Shown here: positions 16,768 through 25,751 of the stretch, piece after piece | Layout: every line of letters begins with the position of its first letter | Numbering within the stretch: the first letter of the stretch is position 1 | DNA from: Paenibacillus phytorum | GTDB taxonomy: Bacteria > Bacillota > Bacilli > Paenibacillales > NBRC-103111 | Direction of reading: 5' to 3' | NCBI RefSeq assembly: GCF_013141715.1 | Contig: NZ_WHOA01000147.1 | Span: forward strand, 1 to 64,000 | Length of the DNA stretch: 64,000 nt | Notes under the pieces: generated by a model | Databases searched by the model: none | Told to the model about the DNA's origin: nothing | The model's input: only the letters and a program-made list of their open reading frames with translations | Program-made: the position numbers and the translations under genes

Positions 16768-19135
16768 TACGTATGCAAAAAAGTGGATTATCCGACCTGA
16801 CGGTGAAGAGAAGGTAACCGGAAAGCTCCGATATCTCACGGATTTAACAGCACCCGGCATGCTGCATGGGAAAGTGCTTCGCAGTCGTTACCCCCATGCA
16901 TGGATTCTTTCCATCGATATTAGCAAGGCGATAATGACACCGGGTGTGCGCGTCGTGGTAACGGCAGAGGATGTGCCTGGACTGAACTTATTTGGCATTG
17001 CCTTCCCGCATCAGCCTGTGTTCTGTCATGATCGCGTTCGTTACATTGGGGACGCTTTGGCGGCGGTAGCTGCGGATACGGAAGAGATCGCTGAATATGC
17101 GCTTAGCCTGATTGAGGTTGTTTATGAGCCATTGCCTGTTGTAGATGATCCAGAAATGGCGCTAGACGCGGGTGCGATTAGGCTGCATCCCGAAGGGAAT
17201 CTGCTTCATCGAACCAGCTTGAAGCATGGGGAGGCAGAAACGGCGTTCGAGGGATGTGCACATATTGTTGAGGAGACGTATTTTACACCTCGTCAAATGC
17301 ACACCTATATGGAAACGGAAGGCGGCTTGTTTATCCCAGAGGATGACGGCCGATTGACGGTTTACTCGCCGACGCAGCATGGTTACAAGGATCGGATGCA
17401 GCTATCAAGGATTCTAGGGATGGCTGAGGAGCAGATTCGGGTAGTATCCAGTCCGATTGGAGGCTCGTTCGGCGGTAAGGATGAGCTCAATGTGCAGCCA
17501 TTCGGTGCCCTGATGGCATTGAAGACGGGATCTCCGATCAAAATGCACAATTCGCGTCGTGAATCGGTCATATCTGGTATCAAACGTCATCCGATGCGGA
17601 TTAGGATGAAGACTGGCGCGGATCAAGAGGGACGTCTCGTCGCGCATCAAGTCAGCATTCTTGCTGATACAGGCGCCTATGCAACCTTGGGTTGTGAGGT
17701 CTTGAATTTTGCAACGGAACATGCGATAGGACCCTATAACATCGCGAATGTAGATGTTCAGGGGACGAGTGTATATACGAATAATGGTGTATCCGGTGAG
17801 TTTCGGGGCTTCGGCGGCAATCAGGTGATTTTTGCCGTTGAGAGCCAAATCGAGCGTTTAGCAGAGAAACTCGGTATGGACTCCTGGGAGCTGCGCAAGC
17901 TGAACTTGCGTGCTCCGGGCGATCCGGGGCCGATGGGCCAGAAGATTGTGCAAACCGAGGGCGCGAGCCAAGTGTGGAGCAAGGTGAAGGAATCGCCGCT
18001 CTGGGCGAAGCGCGGGAAGTTGGAGCGGGGAGGCGAAGGAGCGGTACAGCAGGGCGAGGGAGAGAAGCAGCGAGATCCGGCGGAGAAGCTGCAGGGTGTA
18101 GAGCAGGATGACAAGGGCGAAGATCAAGCCCCGTGGATCCGCCGAGGCGTCGGCGCAGCGATGGTGATGCACGGCGCCGGGCTCGGCCTAGGCATCCCGG
18201 ATCACTCCGGTGGACGCATCGAGCTTACGCCGGAGGGCAAGATCCAAGCCTCCTTCGGCTTCGAGGAGTTCGGGCAAGGGCTCTACGCAGCGCTCACCTT
18301 GATGCTGCAAGACTTTTTCGGCTGCGCCGCCGAGGACATCCGCATCGTCATCGGCGATACGGATCGCGTGCCGAGCAGCGGATCCAGCACGGCTTCACGC
18401 GCCACCACGATGATGTGGCGCGCACTGCAGCGGCTGAAGCCGCCGTTCGTGCAGGCGCTGCTTCAGCAGGCGTCTGCACTCGCCGGCCTCGCAGCCGAAG
18501 AGCTGGCAACCGGCGCAGGCGGGATTCATCGCAAGGGCGATGGATCGGGTAAGCCGGTTGTGACGTATGCGGAGTTGGCGGAGGCTGCTGAGGCAGCAGC
18601 CAAGCCGATCATCGCGCATACGGAGTTTGACTACCCGACGACGCCGGAAGGGCTGATCGGCGCTCATTATTTATACTCTTACGCATCCGTCATCGTGGAA
18701 GTAGAAGTGAACATGCTGACGGGGCGAGTGAAGGTGCTGCAAACCGATCACGTCATTGCAGCAGGTCCTGTCATTAATCCGATGGGGTTCCTCGGACAGA
18801 TCGAGGGCGGCAGCGTGATGGCGCTGGGATATACGTTGACCGAGGATGCCGTCATGAAGGACAGCAATTACGTCCGGCATAATTTGGACACGTACCTAGT
18901 TCCAACCTTCAAGGATAGCCCTCATACCATTCGGGTAGAAGCGATTGAAGATTTGCCCGAGGGCGATACATTTGGCCCGCGAGGGGTTGGCGAGATCGGT
19001 TCGGTCGGTTTGGCCCCTGCCATTACCGCAGCGGTCCGGCAAGCAACGGGCATTTGGGTAAATCGACTTCCGATTTCACCGGAAAACATCGTGCAGTCCA
19101 TCGACTGGTTAGAAGGGGTGGAGGCCATTGATTAA
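16751..19135 (+). CDS. pucD: Xanthine dehydrogenase molybdopterin subunit
   Basis: A protein of about 794 residues, the catalytic large subunit that hydroxylates hypoxanthine/xanthine to urate. Typical stretches are present: SSPIGGSFGGKDE, SGEFRGFGGNQ and, near the C terminus, GPRGVGEIGSVG with the catalytic glutamate. The ATG at 16751 has a GGAGG box; a longer reading frame from 16634 overlaps pucC and is not needed. Between residues of about 415 and 460 lies a charged, low-complexity stretch rich in Gly, Glu, Lys and Gln that looks like a linker insertion. Confidence 0.92.
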   Translation: MLLGRDTYAKKWIIRPDGEEKVTGKLRYLTDLTAPGMLHGKVLRSRYPHAWILSIDISKAIMTPGVRVVVTAEDVPGLNLFGIAFPHQPVFCHDRVRYIGDALAAVAADTEEIAEYALSLIEVVYEPLPVVDDPEMALDAGAIRLHPEGNLLHRTSLKHGEAETAFEGCAHIVEETYFTPRQMHTYMETEGGLFIPEDDGRLTVYSPTQHGYKDRMQLSRILGMAEEQIRVVSSPIGGSFGGKDELNVQPFGALMALKTGSPIKMHNSRRESVISGIKRHPMRIRMKTGADQEGRLVAHQVSILADTGAYATLGCEVLNFATEHAIGPYNIANVDVQGTSVYTNNGVSGEFRGFGGNQVIFAVESQIERLAEKLGMDSWELRKLNLRAPGDPGPMGQKIVQTEGASQVWSKVKESPLWAKRGKLERGGEGAVQQGEGEKQRDPAEKLQGVEQDDKGEDQAPWIRRGVGAAMVMHGAGLGLGIPDHSGGRIELTPEGKIQASFGFEEFGQGLYAALTLMLQDFFGCAAEDIRIVIGDTDRVPSSGSSTASRATTMMWRALQRLKPPFVQALLQQASALAGLAAEELATGAGGIHRKGDGSGKPVVTYAELAEAAEAAAKPIIAHTEFDYPTTPEGLIGAHYLYSYASVIVEVEVNMLTGRVKVLQTDHVIAAGPVINPMGFLGQIEGGSVMALGYTLTEDAVMKDSNYVRHNLDTYLVPTFKDSPHTIRVEAIEDLPEGDTFGPRGVGEIGSVGLAPAITAAVRQATGIWVNRLPISPENIVQSIDWLEGVEAID

Positions 19136-19613
19136 TACAACTTATGTGCTTGAATGTTCCATTAACGGTAAGGCTGTCGCGGTACCGGTTCCTGCTTCCA
19201 AACGGATGTCGGATATCCTGCGCGATGACTTGCTTTTAACAGGAACTAAAGTTTCATGTGAGATTGGACGCTGTGGCGCCTGCATGGTACTGCTTGATGG
19301 TAAACCCGTTAATTCTTGTCTGCTTATGGCTTATCAAGCGGCGGGTAAGGAAGTAACGACCATTGAGGGGATATCGGCAGGGGAAGAGCTGCATCCTGTT
19401 CAGCAAGCGATGTTAGAGGAAGGAGGGCTGCAGTGCGGTTATTGTACCGCTGGTATGGTCGTTACGCTTACGGCTTTATGGGAAAAGAATCCTACCCCGA
19501 CTAGGGCGGAGGCCGAAGAGGCACTGTGCGGCAATATATGCCGATGCACGGGCTATGAAGGCATTTTCAGAGCTGTAGAAAGATGTGGTTTGTCGATAAA
19601 AAGAGAGGGGTAG
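19128..19613 (+). CDS. pucE: Xanthine dehydrogenase 2Fe-2S subunit
   Basis: This 161-residue small subunit has two [2Fe-2S] clusters. The plant-ferredoxin-type cluster is bound by Cys44, Cys49, Cys52 and Cys64. The second, CO-dehydrogenase-type cluster is bound by Cys103, Cys106, Cys138 and Cys140 (QCGYCTAGM, NICRCTGY). It starts with TTG inside the end of pucD, behind GGGGTGGAGG. With pucC and pucD it forms the complete enzyme. Confidence 0.95.
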   Translation: MINTTYVLECSINGKAVAVPVPASKRMSDILRDDLLLTGTKVSCEIGRCGACMVLLDGKPVNSCLLMAYQAAGKEVTTIEGISAGEELHPVQQAMLEEGGLQCGYCTAGMVVTLTALWEKNPTPTRAEAEEALCGNICRCTGYEGIFRAVERCGLSIKREG

Positions 19614-19621
19614 AAACCATT

Positions 19622-20770
19622 ATGACCAAAAAACTGATGTTCTCCTTAACAGCTATCTTACTTATGATCCTAACCGCTTGCTCTGGACAATCAACTCCGA
19701 CTAGCACCACGACCGCACCTAATGCAACCCCAGCTTCAACCCAAGCTGGCAACGTAACGCCGTCATCAGTGGAGAAAAAGATGCCTAGAGTCGCCTTTGT
19801 CTATATCGGTGTTCCCGGTGATGGGGGCTGGACCTACGAACATGATCAAGGCCGTTTAATGTTGGAAAAAGAGCTCGGCATCAAAGCGACAACGGTTGAA
19901 AATATTCCTGAAGGCCCTGATGCGGAGCGAGTTTTTGAAGAGTTAGCACAGAAGAACGATATTATTTTCGGAACGTCCTTTGGTTATATGGACCCGATGT
20001 ACAATGTAGCTCAAAAGCATCCGAAGGTCACATTCCTACACGCAACAGGTTATAAAACACTGCCTAACCTAGGGACATACATGGGGCGCGAATACCAAAG
20101 TGCTTATCTCGTAGGTATGGCAGCCGGTAAAATGACTAAGAACAATCACATGGGTTATGTTGGTGCATTCCCAATCCCAGAAGTTATTTATACCATTAAT
20201 GCTTTTACCCTTGGCGCACAAAGCGTTAATCCGGACATTGATGTGTCTGTGGTCTGGAGCAATACTTGGTTCGATCCGGCGACAGAGAAGCAAGCTGCGA
20301 TTTCTTTGCTGGATAAAGGCGTTGACGTTTTGGCTGCGTACCAAGATTCACCTGCAAGTATTCAAGCGGCAGCGGAACGTAAAGTGTGGGGGATTGGAAA
20401 CGATTCGGATATGGGCCGATTTGCGCCTGAGACATACATTTCTAACCCGAAATGGAACTGGGGACCTTACTATGTGCAGACTGTTAAAAGTGTCATGGAT
20501 GGGACTTGGAAATCCAGCGCGTATTTCGGAAGCATGAAAGAAGGCATAACGGATATAGCTCCTCTAGGTAAAAATGTGCCAGCCGACGTTAAAGCCCTTG
20601 TTGAGAAGAAGAAACAAGATATCTTGAGCGGTACCTTCGAAGTATTCCAAGGACCTATCGTGGATCAAGATGGCAAGACGCGTTTTGAACAGGGTAAAAA
20701 GATGACAGACGAAGAGATTTTGGGCACAACCTGGTTTGTTAAGGGAATTAAAGGTGTCATTCCGAAATAA
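19622..20770 (+). CDS. nupN: BMP-family substrate-binding lipoprotein
   Basis: A lipoprotein of about 382 residues of the basic membrane protein (PnrA/Med/NupN) family, which bind nucleosides or purines for ABC import. The signal peptide ends in the lipobox LTAC with the lipidated Cys20, followed by a Thr/Ser/Pro-rich linker. The mature part has family features such as RVAFVYIGVPGDGGW and AAYQDSPASIQAA. The frame is open upstream, but ATG 19622 gives the signal peptide. It is probably the missing binding component of the ATPase/permease genes at 1984-5625, here co-transcribed with xanthine dehydrogenase. Confidence 0.88.
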   Translation: MTKKLMFSLTAILLMILTACSGQSTPTSTTTAPNATPASTQAGNVTPSSVEKKMPRVAFVYIGVPGDGGWTYEHDQGRLMLEKELGIKATTVENIPEGPDAERVFEELAQKNDIIFGTSFGYMDPMYNVAQKHPKVTFLHATGYKTLPNLGTYMGREYQSAYLVGMAAGKMTKNNHMGYVGAFPIPEVIYTINAFTLGAQSVNPDIDVSVVWSNTWFDPATEKQAAISLLDKGVDVLAAYQDSPASIQAAAERKVWGIGNDSDMGRFAPETYISNPKWNWGPYYVQTVKSVMDGTWKSSAYFGSMKEGITDIAPLGKNVPADVKALVEKKKQDILSGTFEVFQGPIVDQDGKTRFEQGKKMTDEEILGTTWFVKGIKGVIPK

Positions 20771-20791
20771 GTAGGAGAGGACGTTAGGACG

Positions 20792-21769
20792 ATGACGATA
20801 CAAGATATTGCTTTGATTGACGAGTGGCATCCGGTGTTGTTGTCGTCAGATCTGTTAGAAAAGCCTATACCTGTCATCGTGTTAGGTGAAAAAGTGGCTG
20901 TATTCCGTACTTCGCAAGGCGTCCACGCCTTCAAGGACTTATGCATTCATCGGGGAGTACCGTTATCACTGGGCAAAGTGAAGGGGGATGAACTCGTCTG
21001 TGCTTACCACGGTTGGTCCTACAACGGCTGCGGTACTTGTACGCGAATTCCGTCTCTGCCCGCTGATCGAGCGATTCCTTCTAAGGCGAAAGCGTTCGTC
21101 TACGCATGTGTAGAAGCGCACGGTTTCATCTGGGTGAGCCTAGGCACACCGATTCTGTCACTGCCCAAAGTAAGTGCGTTTATCCCTGACGGCTTCAAAG
21201 AAGTCATCATGGGACCTTATAGCCTGCAAGCTGCAGGACCTCGTATCATAGAGAACTTCCTCGACGTATCCCACTTGATGTTTGTACATGAGGGTCTGCT
21301 AGGTGATAGTGAATTCGCTGAAATTGGGGATTATCAGGTTTACGAGGAGGGCGGTGTCCTTACTTCAGAGGAAATCGTCGTCTATCAACCCGATCCGGAT
21401 GGAACGGGGCGCGGCGTACATAGTCGATACGTATACGAAGTGTTCGGTCCGCTCAGTGTCGCTTTTACCAAAAGAGATCGCGATACGGATCATATCTTCC
21501 GGTTGTTCTTGATGGTGCTGCCGGAAACGGAGCAGATGAGCAAAGCGTTCATGTTGAAGCAGAGGAACTATGCTTATGAGGAACCTGACGAGGTTTTCGT
21601 TCAGTTCCAGGATCTGCTCATTGAGCAGGATCGTGAAATGGTCGAAAACCAGAAGCCAGAGCTGCTTCCGCTCGATCTTCAAGCGGAGCTGCATCTGAAT
21701 ACAGATCGCTTGAGCATCGCGTACCGCAAGCGGCTTCGGGAGCTGGGCGTCACCTTCGGGACGGCTTAG
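20792..21769 (+). CDS. Rieske [2Fe-2S] oxygenase, possible purine hydroxylase or N-demethylase
   Basis: This 325-residue Rieske non-heme iron oxygenase has Rieske ligands Cys51, His53, Cys70 and His73 and a mononuclear iron site Asp158, His161 and His166 (NFLDVSHLMFVH). No reductase or ferredoxin gene is adjacent. In Klebsiella the Rieske protein HpxD oxidises hypoxanthine, and in Pseudomonas NdmA/NdmB are Rieske methylxanthine demethylases. Its location at the end of the xdh operon makes a purine substrate likely, but vanillate- or choline-type substrates cannot be excluded from sequence. A strong terminator follows. Confidence 0.8.
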   Translation: MTIQDIALIDEWHPVLLSSDLLEKPIPVIVLGEKVAVFRTSQGVHAFKDLCIHRGVPLSLGKVKGDELVCAYHGWSYNGCGTCTRIPSLPADRAIPSKAKAFVYACVEAHGFIWVSLGTPILSLPKVSAFIPDGFKEVIMGPYSLQAAGPRIIENFLDVSHLMFVHEGLLGDSEFAEIGDYQVYEEGGVLTSEEIVVYQPDPDGTGRGVHSRYVYEVFGPLSVAFTKRDRDTDHIFRLFLMVLPETEQMSKAFMLKQRNYAYEEPDEVFVQFQDLLIEQDREMVENQKPELLPLDLQAELHLNTDRLSIAYRKRLRELGVTFGTA

Positions 21770-21783
21770 GGGTTAAATTAAAG

Positions 21784-21835
21784 CGCTGCGGCGCATGGGA
21801 GTAGTTCTTCTTCCCTGCGCCGCAGCGTTTTTTTT
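21784..21835 (+). terminator. Strong terminator of the xdh operon
   Basis: Arms CGCTGCGGCGCA and TGCGCCGCAGCG with a short loop are followed by nine T residues. It lies between the + strand xdh operon and a minus-strand gene. Confidence 0.9.
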
Positions 21836-21837
21836 GA

Positions 21838-22275
21838 TTATCTTTTTTTTCTATTATTCTTCATTAGCGTCATTCTTCTGGAATGGCGCAGCCAAGAATA
21901 ATAGGTTCGTAAGTCGCGCAACTCCATGGTTTTAGACATAAATCCGAGGAAGGTGATGACAATCATTCTATATAAGGGTTTGCCAGTCAGATCGGTTTCT
22001 TTCTCTACTTCAGTAAATTGCACGACCATTAGTAAATCATCGTCGATAACGTATACTTCTTCTTCCTTGCGGTAGTACGGTGCTATTTTGCCACTCTTAA
22101 GCTTATCCCACAAATACTTACATATATCCTCAAGCTTTGTTTGTTCACCTTCCACACGAGTGATCCATCGACTATGGGCATGATTTGTGATGACAATATC
22201 GACGATCTTTTTATCAGCTAGTTCGATATAGAAGGGCTCATAGGTACTCCATCGGCTCATTATTTTATCTTTCAT
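21838..22275 (-). CDS. Hypothetical protein, 145 residues
   Basis: I do not recognise a family with confidence. The protein is charged, has no signal peptide or membrane helix and ends in a basic tail (MKNNRKKR). A segment IVITNHAHSRWITRV resembles short 'HA-x-x-RW' motifs seen in small bacterial toxin-like or phage-associated proteins, but this is weak. An ATG at 22314 is possible; ATG 22275 has AAAGGAG nine bases upstream and is preferred. It is transcribed away from the comX-like gene behind a terminator, so it is probably separate. Confidence 0.6.
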   Translation of the reverse strand: MKDKIMSRWSTYEPFYIELADKKIVDIVITNHAHSRWITRVEGEQTKLEDICKYLWDKLKSGKIAPYYRKEEEVYVIDDDLLMVVQFTEVEKETDLTGKPLYRMIVITFLGFMSKTMELRDLRTYYSWLRHSRRMTLMKNNRKKR

Positions 22276-22445
22276 ACCTTTGAACTCCTTTCTTCTCATC
22301 CATACAAGAACCAAGTGTGTTTTCCATATATATACTTATTATCATAAAGTTAACTTGTTTCGAGGGCATCACATAAATCATTTCACTGATTTCTACCTAT
22401 TTTTCATTCTTGTGTAAAACATGCAAAAAGAAATGCATGAAGACG

Positions 22446-22496
22446 AAAAAAAGGATTGCATGATTAGCGGGAGGCTAATTATACAATCCTTTTTTA
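22446..22496 (-). terminator. Bidirectional-looking terminator after the comX-like gene
   Basis: Arms AAAGGATTG and CAATCCTTT with inner ATTAGC/GCTAAT stem; A run on one side and T run on the other. It lies just downstream of the comX-like gene on the minus strand. The rest of 22276-22519 holds no gene. Confidence 0.8.
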
Positions 22497-22519
22497 ATTT
22501 GGTAAAATAATACTAGAGT

Positions 22520-22720
22520 TTACCACCAATCACCTGCGAGTTTTACTAGATCTTTCTGCCTAGCCTCTGCTGGACGATTAAAGGTTCTAACCGCTGCGGC
22601 AGATTCTACTTTAGATAATGATAGCTCAGTTAAGAAAGGGCTTGCATCTTCGCGCAATTCGTTACGTTTTAACATGTGAACGGCATGCTGCAATTTCGGG
22701 GTTAACTGGATAACCGGCAT
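22520..22720 (-). CDS. comX: ComX-like pheromone precursor
   Basis: A 66-residue peptide divergent from the comP-like kinase. It ends in LAGDWW, placing two tryptophans at the very C terminus. In the ComX family the mature signal is the C-terminal peptide, and a tryptophan is isoprenylated by ComQ (B. subtilis ComX ends ITRQWGD). The peptide has no signal sequence, as in ComX. The start ATG has AGAAGTGATCC upstream, a good match to the 16S tail complement. Homology is by architecture and neighbours rather than by a recognisable full-length match. Confidence 0.62.
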   Translation of the reverse strand: MPVIQLTPKLQHAVHMLKRNELREDASPFLTELSLSKVESAAAVRTFNRPAEARQKDLVKLAGDWW

Positions 22721-22758
22721 AGGATCACTTCTTTCTTATACGATTGGACTACACATGT

Positions 22759-22767
22759 ATTATAGCA
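22759..22767 (-). promoter_or_regulatory. Extended -10 promoter of the comX-like gene
   Basis: On the minus strand TGCTATAAT forms an extended -10 element about 39 bp before the comX-like start codon. No convincing -35 is seen, which is usual for extended -10 promoters. The site lies in the 69 bp divergent gap to comP. Confidence 0.55.
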
Positions 22768-22789
22768 AATAAATGGAGGATGATGGTGG

Positions 22790-25108
22790 ATGAGAAATAA
22801 ATATGCAATAGGGTTGTGTGTGTCAATTTTCATTGTATTGCAGATTTGGTGCTCGTTCATTACCTTTCATTTCCCTTATATCGGGGTTTATGTCGAATTG
22901 ACTCCACAACAACAATGGGTGATCCAGGAGATGACTCCGGAAAGCGCGAGTGCAAAGCTAAACCTCAAGCTTGGGGATATCGTCAAGCAAGTGGATGGCA
23001 AGCTTCCTGATGAATCTCCGACCATTCAAAAATGGAAAGCGATAGAGAAAGCTCGGTCGTTACTGATTTCAAGAGACGGGCTTGAGTACGAAATAGTGGT
23101 AAACAGGAATAGCACTACTTTCTACGATATGGTTCCGTTAGTAGAGGAAGGCGTATGTCTGTTCATGGCTGTTTTGCTTTTTATGAAAATGCGCCGTTCT
23201 CCATCAGCCAAGCTGCTCGCTGCTGTTTTTCTAACCATGGCTATTATTTATATGAGTCTGGGTGCCTCTGTAAGGGGAGATGTTATTGGAAAGCTGTTGA
23301 TCGCCAGCTTTATGATGGCTCTGCCGATTATCTTTTTGCATTTTTTGGTTATCTTTTTCAAGGAAAAAGGCAATATGGAATTACCAACTCGAATCTTAAA
23401 ATATTTGTATGCCATCGTAATCATAGCATTTGCTATAAGAAGCCTATACTTTTATCCTCCGATGGCCAAGGTGTTTCGTTATGATGGCTCCGTAACCTTA
23501 GTCTTTTTCATTATTGGCTTTGTTTTCAATATGAGTGTTTTGACATTTCTGCATGCTAAAGTTCGAAAACAACAATCCTACGTATCGAGCATTATTAAGA
23601 GTGTATGGTTGTCATTGTTGATCTCTTTTTTACCGGTCATCTGCTTCTCCTTACTTCCTCAATTAATTACGGGACAACAAATTTTAAATGGAAGGTATAC
23701 AAGCGGGCTTATTTTGGTTTTCCCCATTTCATTTGCCTATTTGATTGCTTCCAATCAGTTGTATGATATTGGGCTTGTTATCAGGCGTTTTATGTTCGCT
23801 AGTTTAATGGCGATCATTCCCGTCAGCCTGTTTACAGGGGCCTATGTTTTCTTATTTGGCCAAGAAGTAGATGATAAACAAATTTTATTCATATTCATTG
23901 GTTCCATTATTCTTGTTTCGTCGGTTCTGTATGCAGCCGAGTATTGGACAACGCGGCTTGAACCATTTTTGTTCCCAAGAAAATACGCCCTGCAATTTGC
24001 TTTGAAGAAAATTTCCAAAAACCTTGGGACCATTTCCAGTTTCCGTGAGTTGAAAGAGATTATCCTCGTGGATATTGTTGGTACACTTCAGGTGATGGGT
24101 GGAGCCATTGTGTTCCAGTATAAGAACGATACCGAGATCATTTACGAAGGGGAAATAGATACTTCAGAAGTTCAGCAGCTTATCAACTCGTCATCCTTGC
24201 TCGATCATCCACTTTATACATGCATGGAGATGAATAGCCATGAAGAGTATACGAGTTATTTGATTATGACACGCAAAAAGACGAACACATTGCTTGCGAA
24301 GGAAGAGCGGCAGTGGCTGCAGCTAATTACAACCTATTTGGAAGTTAGCTTGGAGAATGTCCACTTGATCCGCAAGTTAACAGCCAGGTTGCACCAATTT
24401 GCTTCCGAGCTTCCAAGTGAAAACGCAGCGCAGGATATTCAATGGTTTCGTAAGGTGATGTTTGAACTTCAGGAAGAGGAACGAATTCGGATTGCTAGCG
24501 ATCTTCATGATACGACGATGCAGGACCTTTTCTTTCTCAAAAGAAGAATATCCACGCTCGCAGATAAATCAACGATGCATCAAGAAGATCAGGTACAGTT
24601 GAAAAACATGAATAATTTTGTGGAAATGATTAATGCCAGCCTTCGCCAAAGCTGCTTTGAGTTAAATCCCCATTTGCTAAAAGAGGTAGGTCTGATTCAA
24701 ACGCTGAAGATGTACTTGGAAAAGGAGTCATATACAACGCCATTTGAGCTTGAATTTCTAGCAGGTCATGCTGCTGTCATCGAAACCAAAGATTTGCTTA
24801 CGAAACGGCATATCTTCCGAATCGTCCAAGAGCTGCTTAATAATGCAAAAAAACATTCGCAGGCTTCCAAAGTGAAGTTCCATATCATGGAAAGAGATTT
24901 TCGTTTCTGGTTAATTTATGAGGATAACGGAGTGGGATTTCATGACAGAGACGAAGTTCACCTGGAGATTGGCGCATCAGGCATGGGGATCGAACAAATG
25001 AGAAGCAGAGTCTTGCACGTGGGTGGACACTTTGAGCTCAACACACAAAAAGGAAACGGAACGAAGTTTATCATTACGATACCCATCGAGGAGGTGATTT
25101 CTGCATGA
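22790..25108 (+). CDS. comP: ComP-like membrane sensor histidine kinase
   Basis: A 772-residue kinase with the ComP layout. An N-terminal membrane helix is followed by an extracytoplasmic PDZ-like domain (residues of about 30-110, with KLNLKLGDIVKQVDGK). A block of about eight membrane helices spans about 115-395, then a cytoplasmic region with HisKA_3 dimerisation and phosphorylation site His573 (ASDLHDTTMQ) and a HATPase domain (QELLNNAKKHS, EDNGVGF). Its stop overlaps the ComA-like gene by 4 bp. It starts 69 bp from the divergent comX-like gene. It would sense the processed peptide and phosphorylate the next gene's product. Confidence 0.85.
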   Translation: MRNKYAIGLCVSIFIVLQIWCSFITFHFPYIGVYVELTPQQQWVIQEMTPESASAKLNLKLGDIVKQVDGKLPDESPTIQKWKAIEKARSLLISRDGLEYEIVVNRNSTTFYDMVPLVEEGVCLFMAVLLFMKMRRSPSAKLLAAVFLTMAIIYMSLGASVRGDVIGKLLIASFMMALPIIFLHFLVIFFKEKGNMELPTRILKYLYAIVIIAFAIRSLYFYPPMAKVFRYDGSVTLVFFIIGFVFNMSVLTFLHAKVRKQQSYVSSIIKSVWLSLLISFLPVICFSLLPQLITGQQILNGRYTSGLILVFPISFAYLIASNQLYDIGLVIRRFMFASLMAIIPVSLFTGAYVFLFGQEVDDKQILFIFIGSIILVSSVLYAAEYWTTRLEPFLFPRKYALQFALKKISKNLGTISSFRELKEIILVDIVGTLQVMGGAIVFQYKNDTEIIYEGEIDTSEVQQLINSSSLLDHPLYTCMEMNSHEEYTSYLIMTRKKTNTLLAKEERQWLQLITTYLEVSLENVHLIRKLTARLHQFASELPSENAAQDIQWFRKVMFELQEEERIRIASDLHDTTMQDLFFLKRRISTLADKSTMHQEDQVQLKNMNNFVEMINASLRQSCFELNPHLLKEVGLIQTLKMYLEKESYTTPFELEFLAGHAAVIETKDLLTKRHIFRIVQELLNNAKKHSQASKVKFHIMERDFRFWLIYEDNGVGFHDRDEVHLEIGASGMGIEQMRSRVLHVGGHFELNTQKGNGTKFIITIPIEEVISA

Positions 25109-25743
25109 TTGAAGTCGTTAAGACATTGGTTGTCGACGATCATCCTTTATTTGCACGTGCGACCAAATCTTTGTTAGAAGAGATCGATGGGATTGAAGTT
25201 ATCGGCGTTGTCTCTAATGCCAAACAATGCTTGGAACAAGTGGAGCTGCATCAGCCTGGTCTCGTATTTCTAGATTATCAACTTCCTGATCTATCTGGCA
25301 CAGAAGTCGCTGCTCAGTTAAAGGACATTTATCCGAATATGCATATTGTTATTTTTACGGGAATCGATGTGACGGGCATCTTAAATAAATTAATCGAAAT
25401 CAAAGTAAGCGGCGTTCTATCGAAGGAGTCGAGCGAACGAACAATTAAAAATATGGTGAATTGTATGTTGGATGGCCATACGATGCTGCCGTTATCATTC
25501 TTTCACCAGATGCAAATCAGTGGAGAATATACGAAGGATGACTGTGTGTTACAAGAGGAAGAAGTACTCATGATGAACATGCTGGTCAAGGGAGCGACGC
25601 ACGATCAAATTGCGGAACGCATCTTTATGAGCAAGCGAACTGTCGATAATTATTTACGCAAGATTTACGACAAATGGGGCGCCAAATCAAGAACAGAAGC
25701 ACTAGAAAAGTTTATTAAAAGCAAGTATTACACGCAAGCTTAG
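25105..25743 (+). CDS. comA: ComA-like response regulator
   Basis: A 212-residue NarL/LuxR-type regulator. The receiver domain has the acidic pair Asp11-Asp12 and phosphoacceptor Asp57 (LVFLDYQLP). The C-terminal LuxR helix-turn-helix spans about residues 150-205 (ATHDQIAERIFMSKRTVDNY). Length and layout match B. subtilis ComA. It overlaps comP by 4 bp and comQ follows 8 bp after its stop. Its targets are not evident; I did not find a TTGCGG-N4-CCGCAA box in the locus. Confidence 0.85.
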   Translation: MIEVVKTLVVDDHPLFARATKSLLEEIDGIEVIGVVSNAKQCLEQVELHQPGLVFLDYQLPDLSGTEVAAQLKDIYPNMHIVIFTGIDVTGILNKLIEIKVSGVLSKESSERTIKNMVNCMLDGHTMLPLSFFHQMQISGEYTKDDCVLQEEEVLMMNMLVKGATHDQIAERIFMSKRTVDNYLRKIYDKWGAKSRTEALEKFIKSKYYTQA

Positions 25744-25751
25744 GGGAGGAA

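Noticed and set aside
19128..21769. Purine cluster as a recently transferred island
   Set aside because: No integrase, tRNA or direct repeats at its borders, and ribosome sites and codon use look like the neighbours.
21838..22720. The two minus-strand genes next to comP as a toxin-antitoxin pair
   Set aside because: They are separated by a terminator and about 240 bp, and the shorter one has ComX-like features instead.
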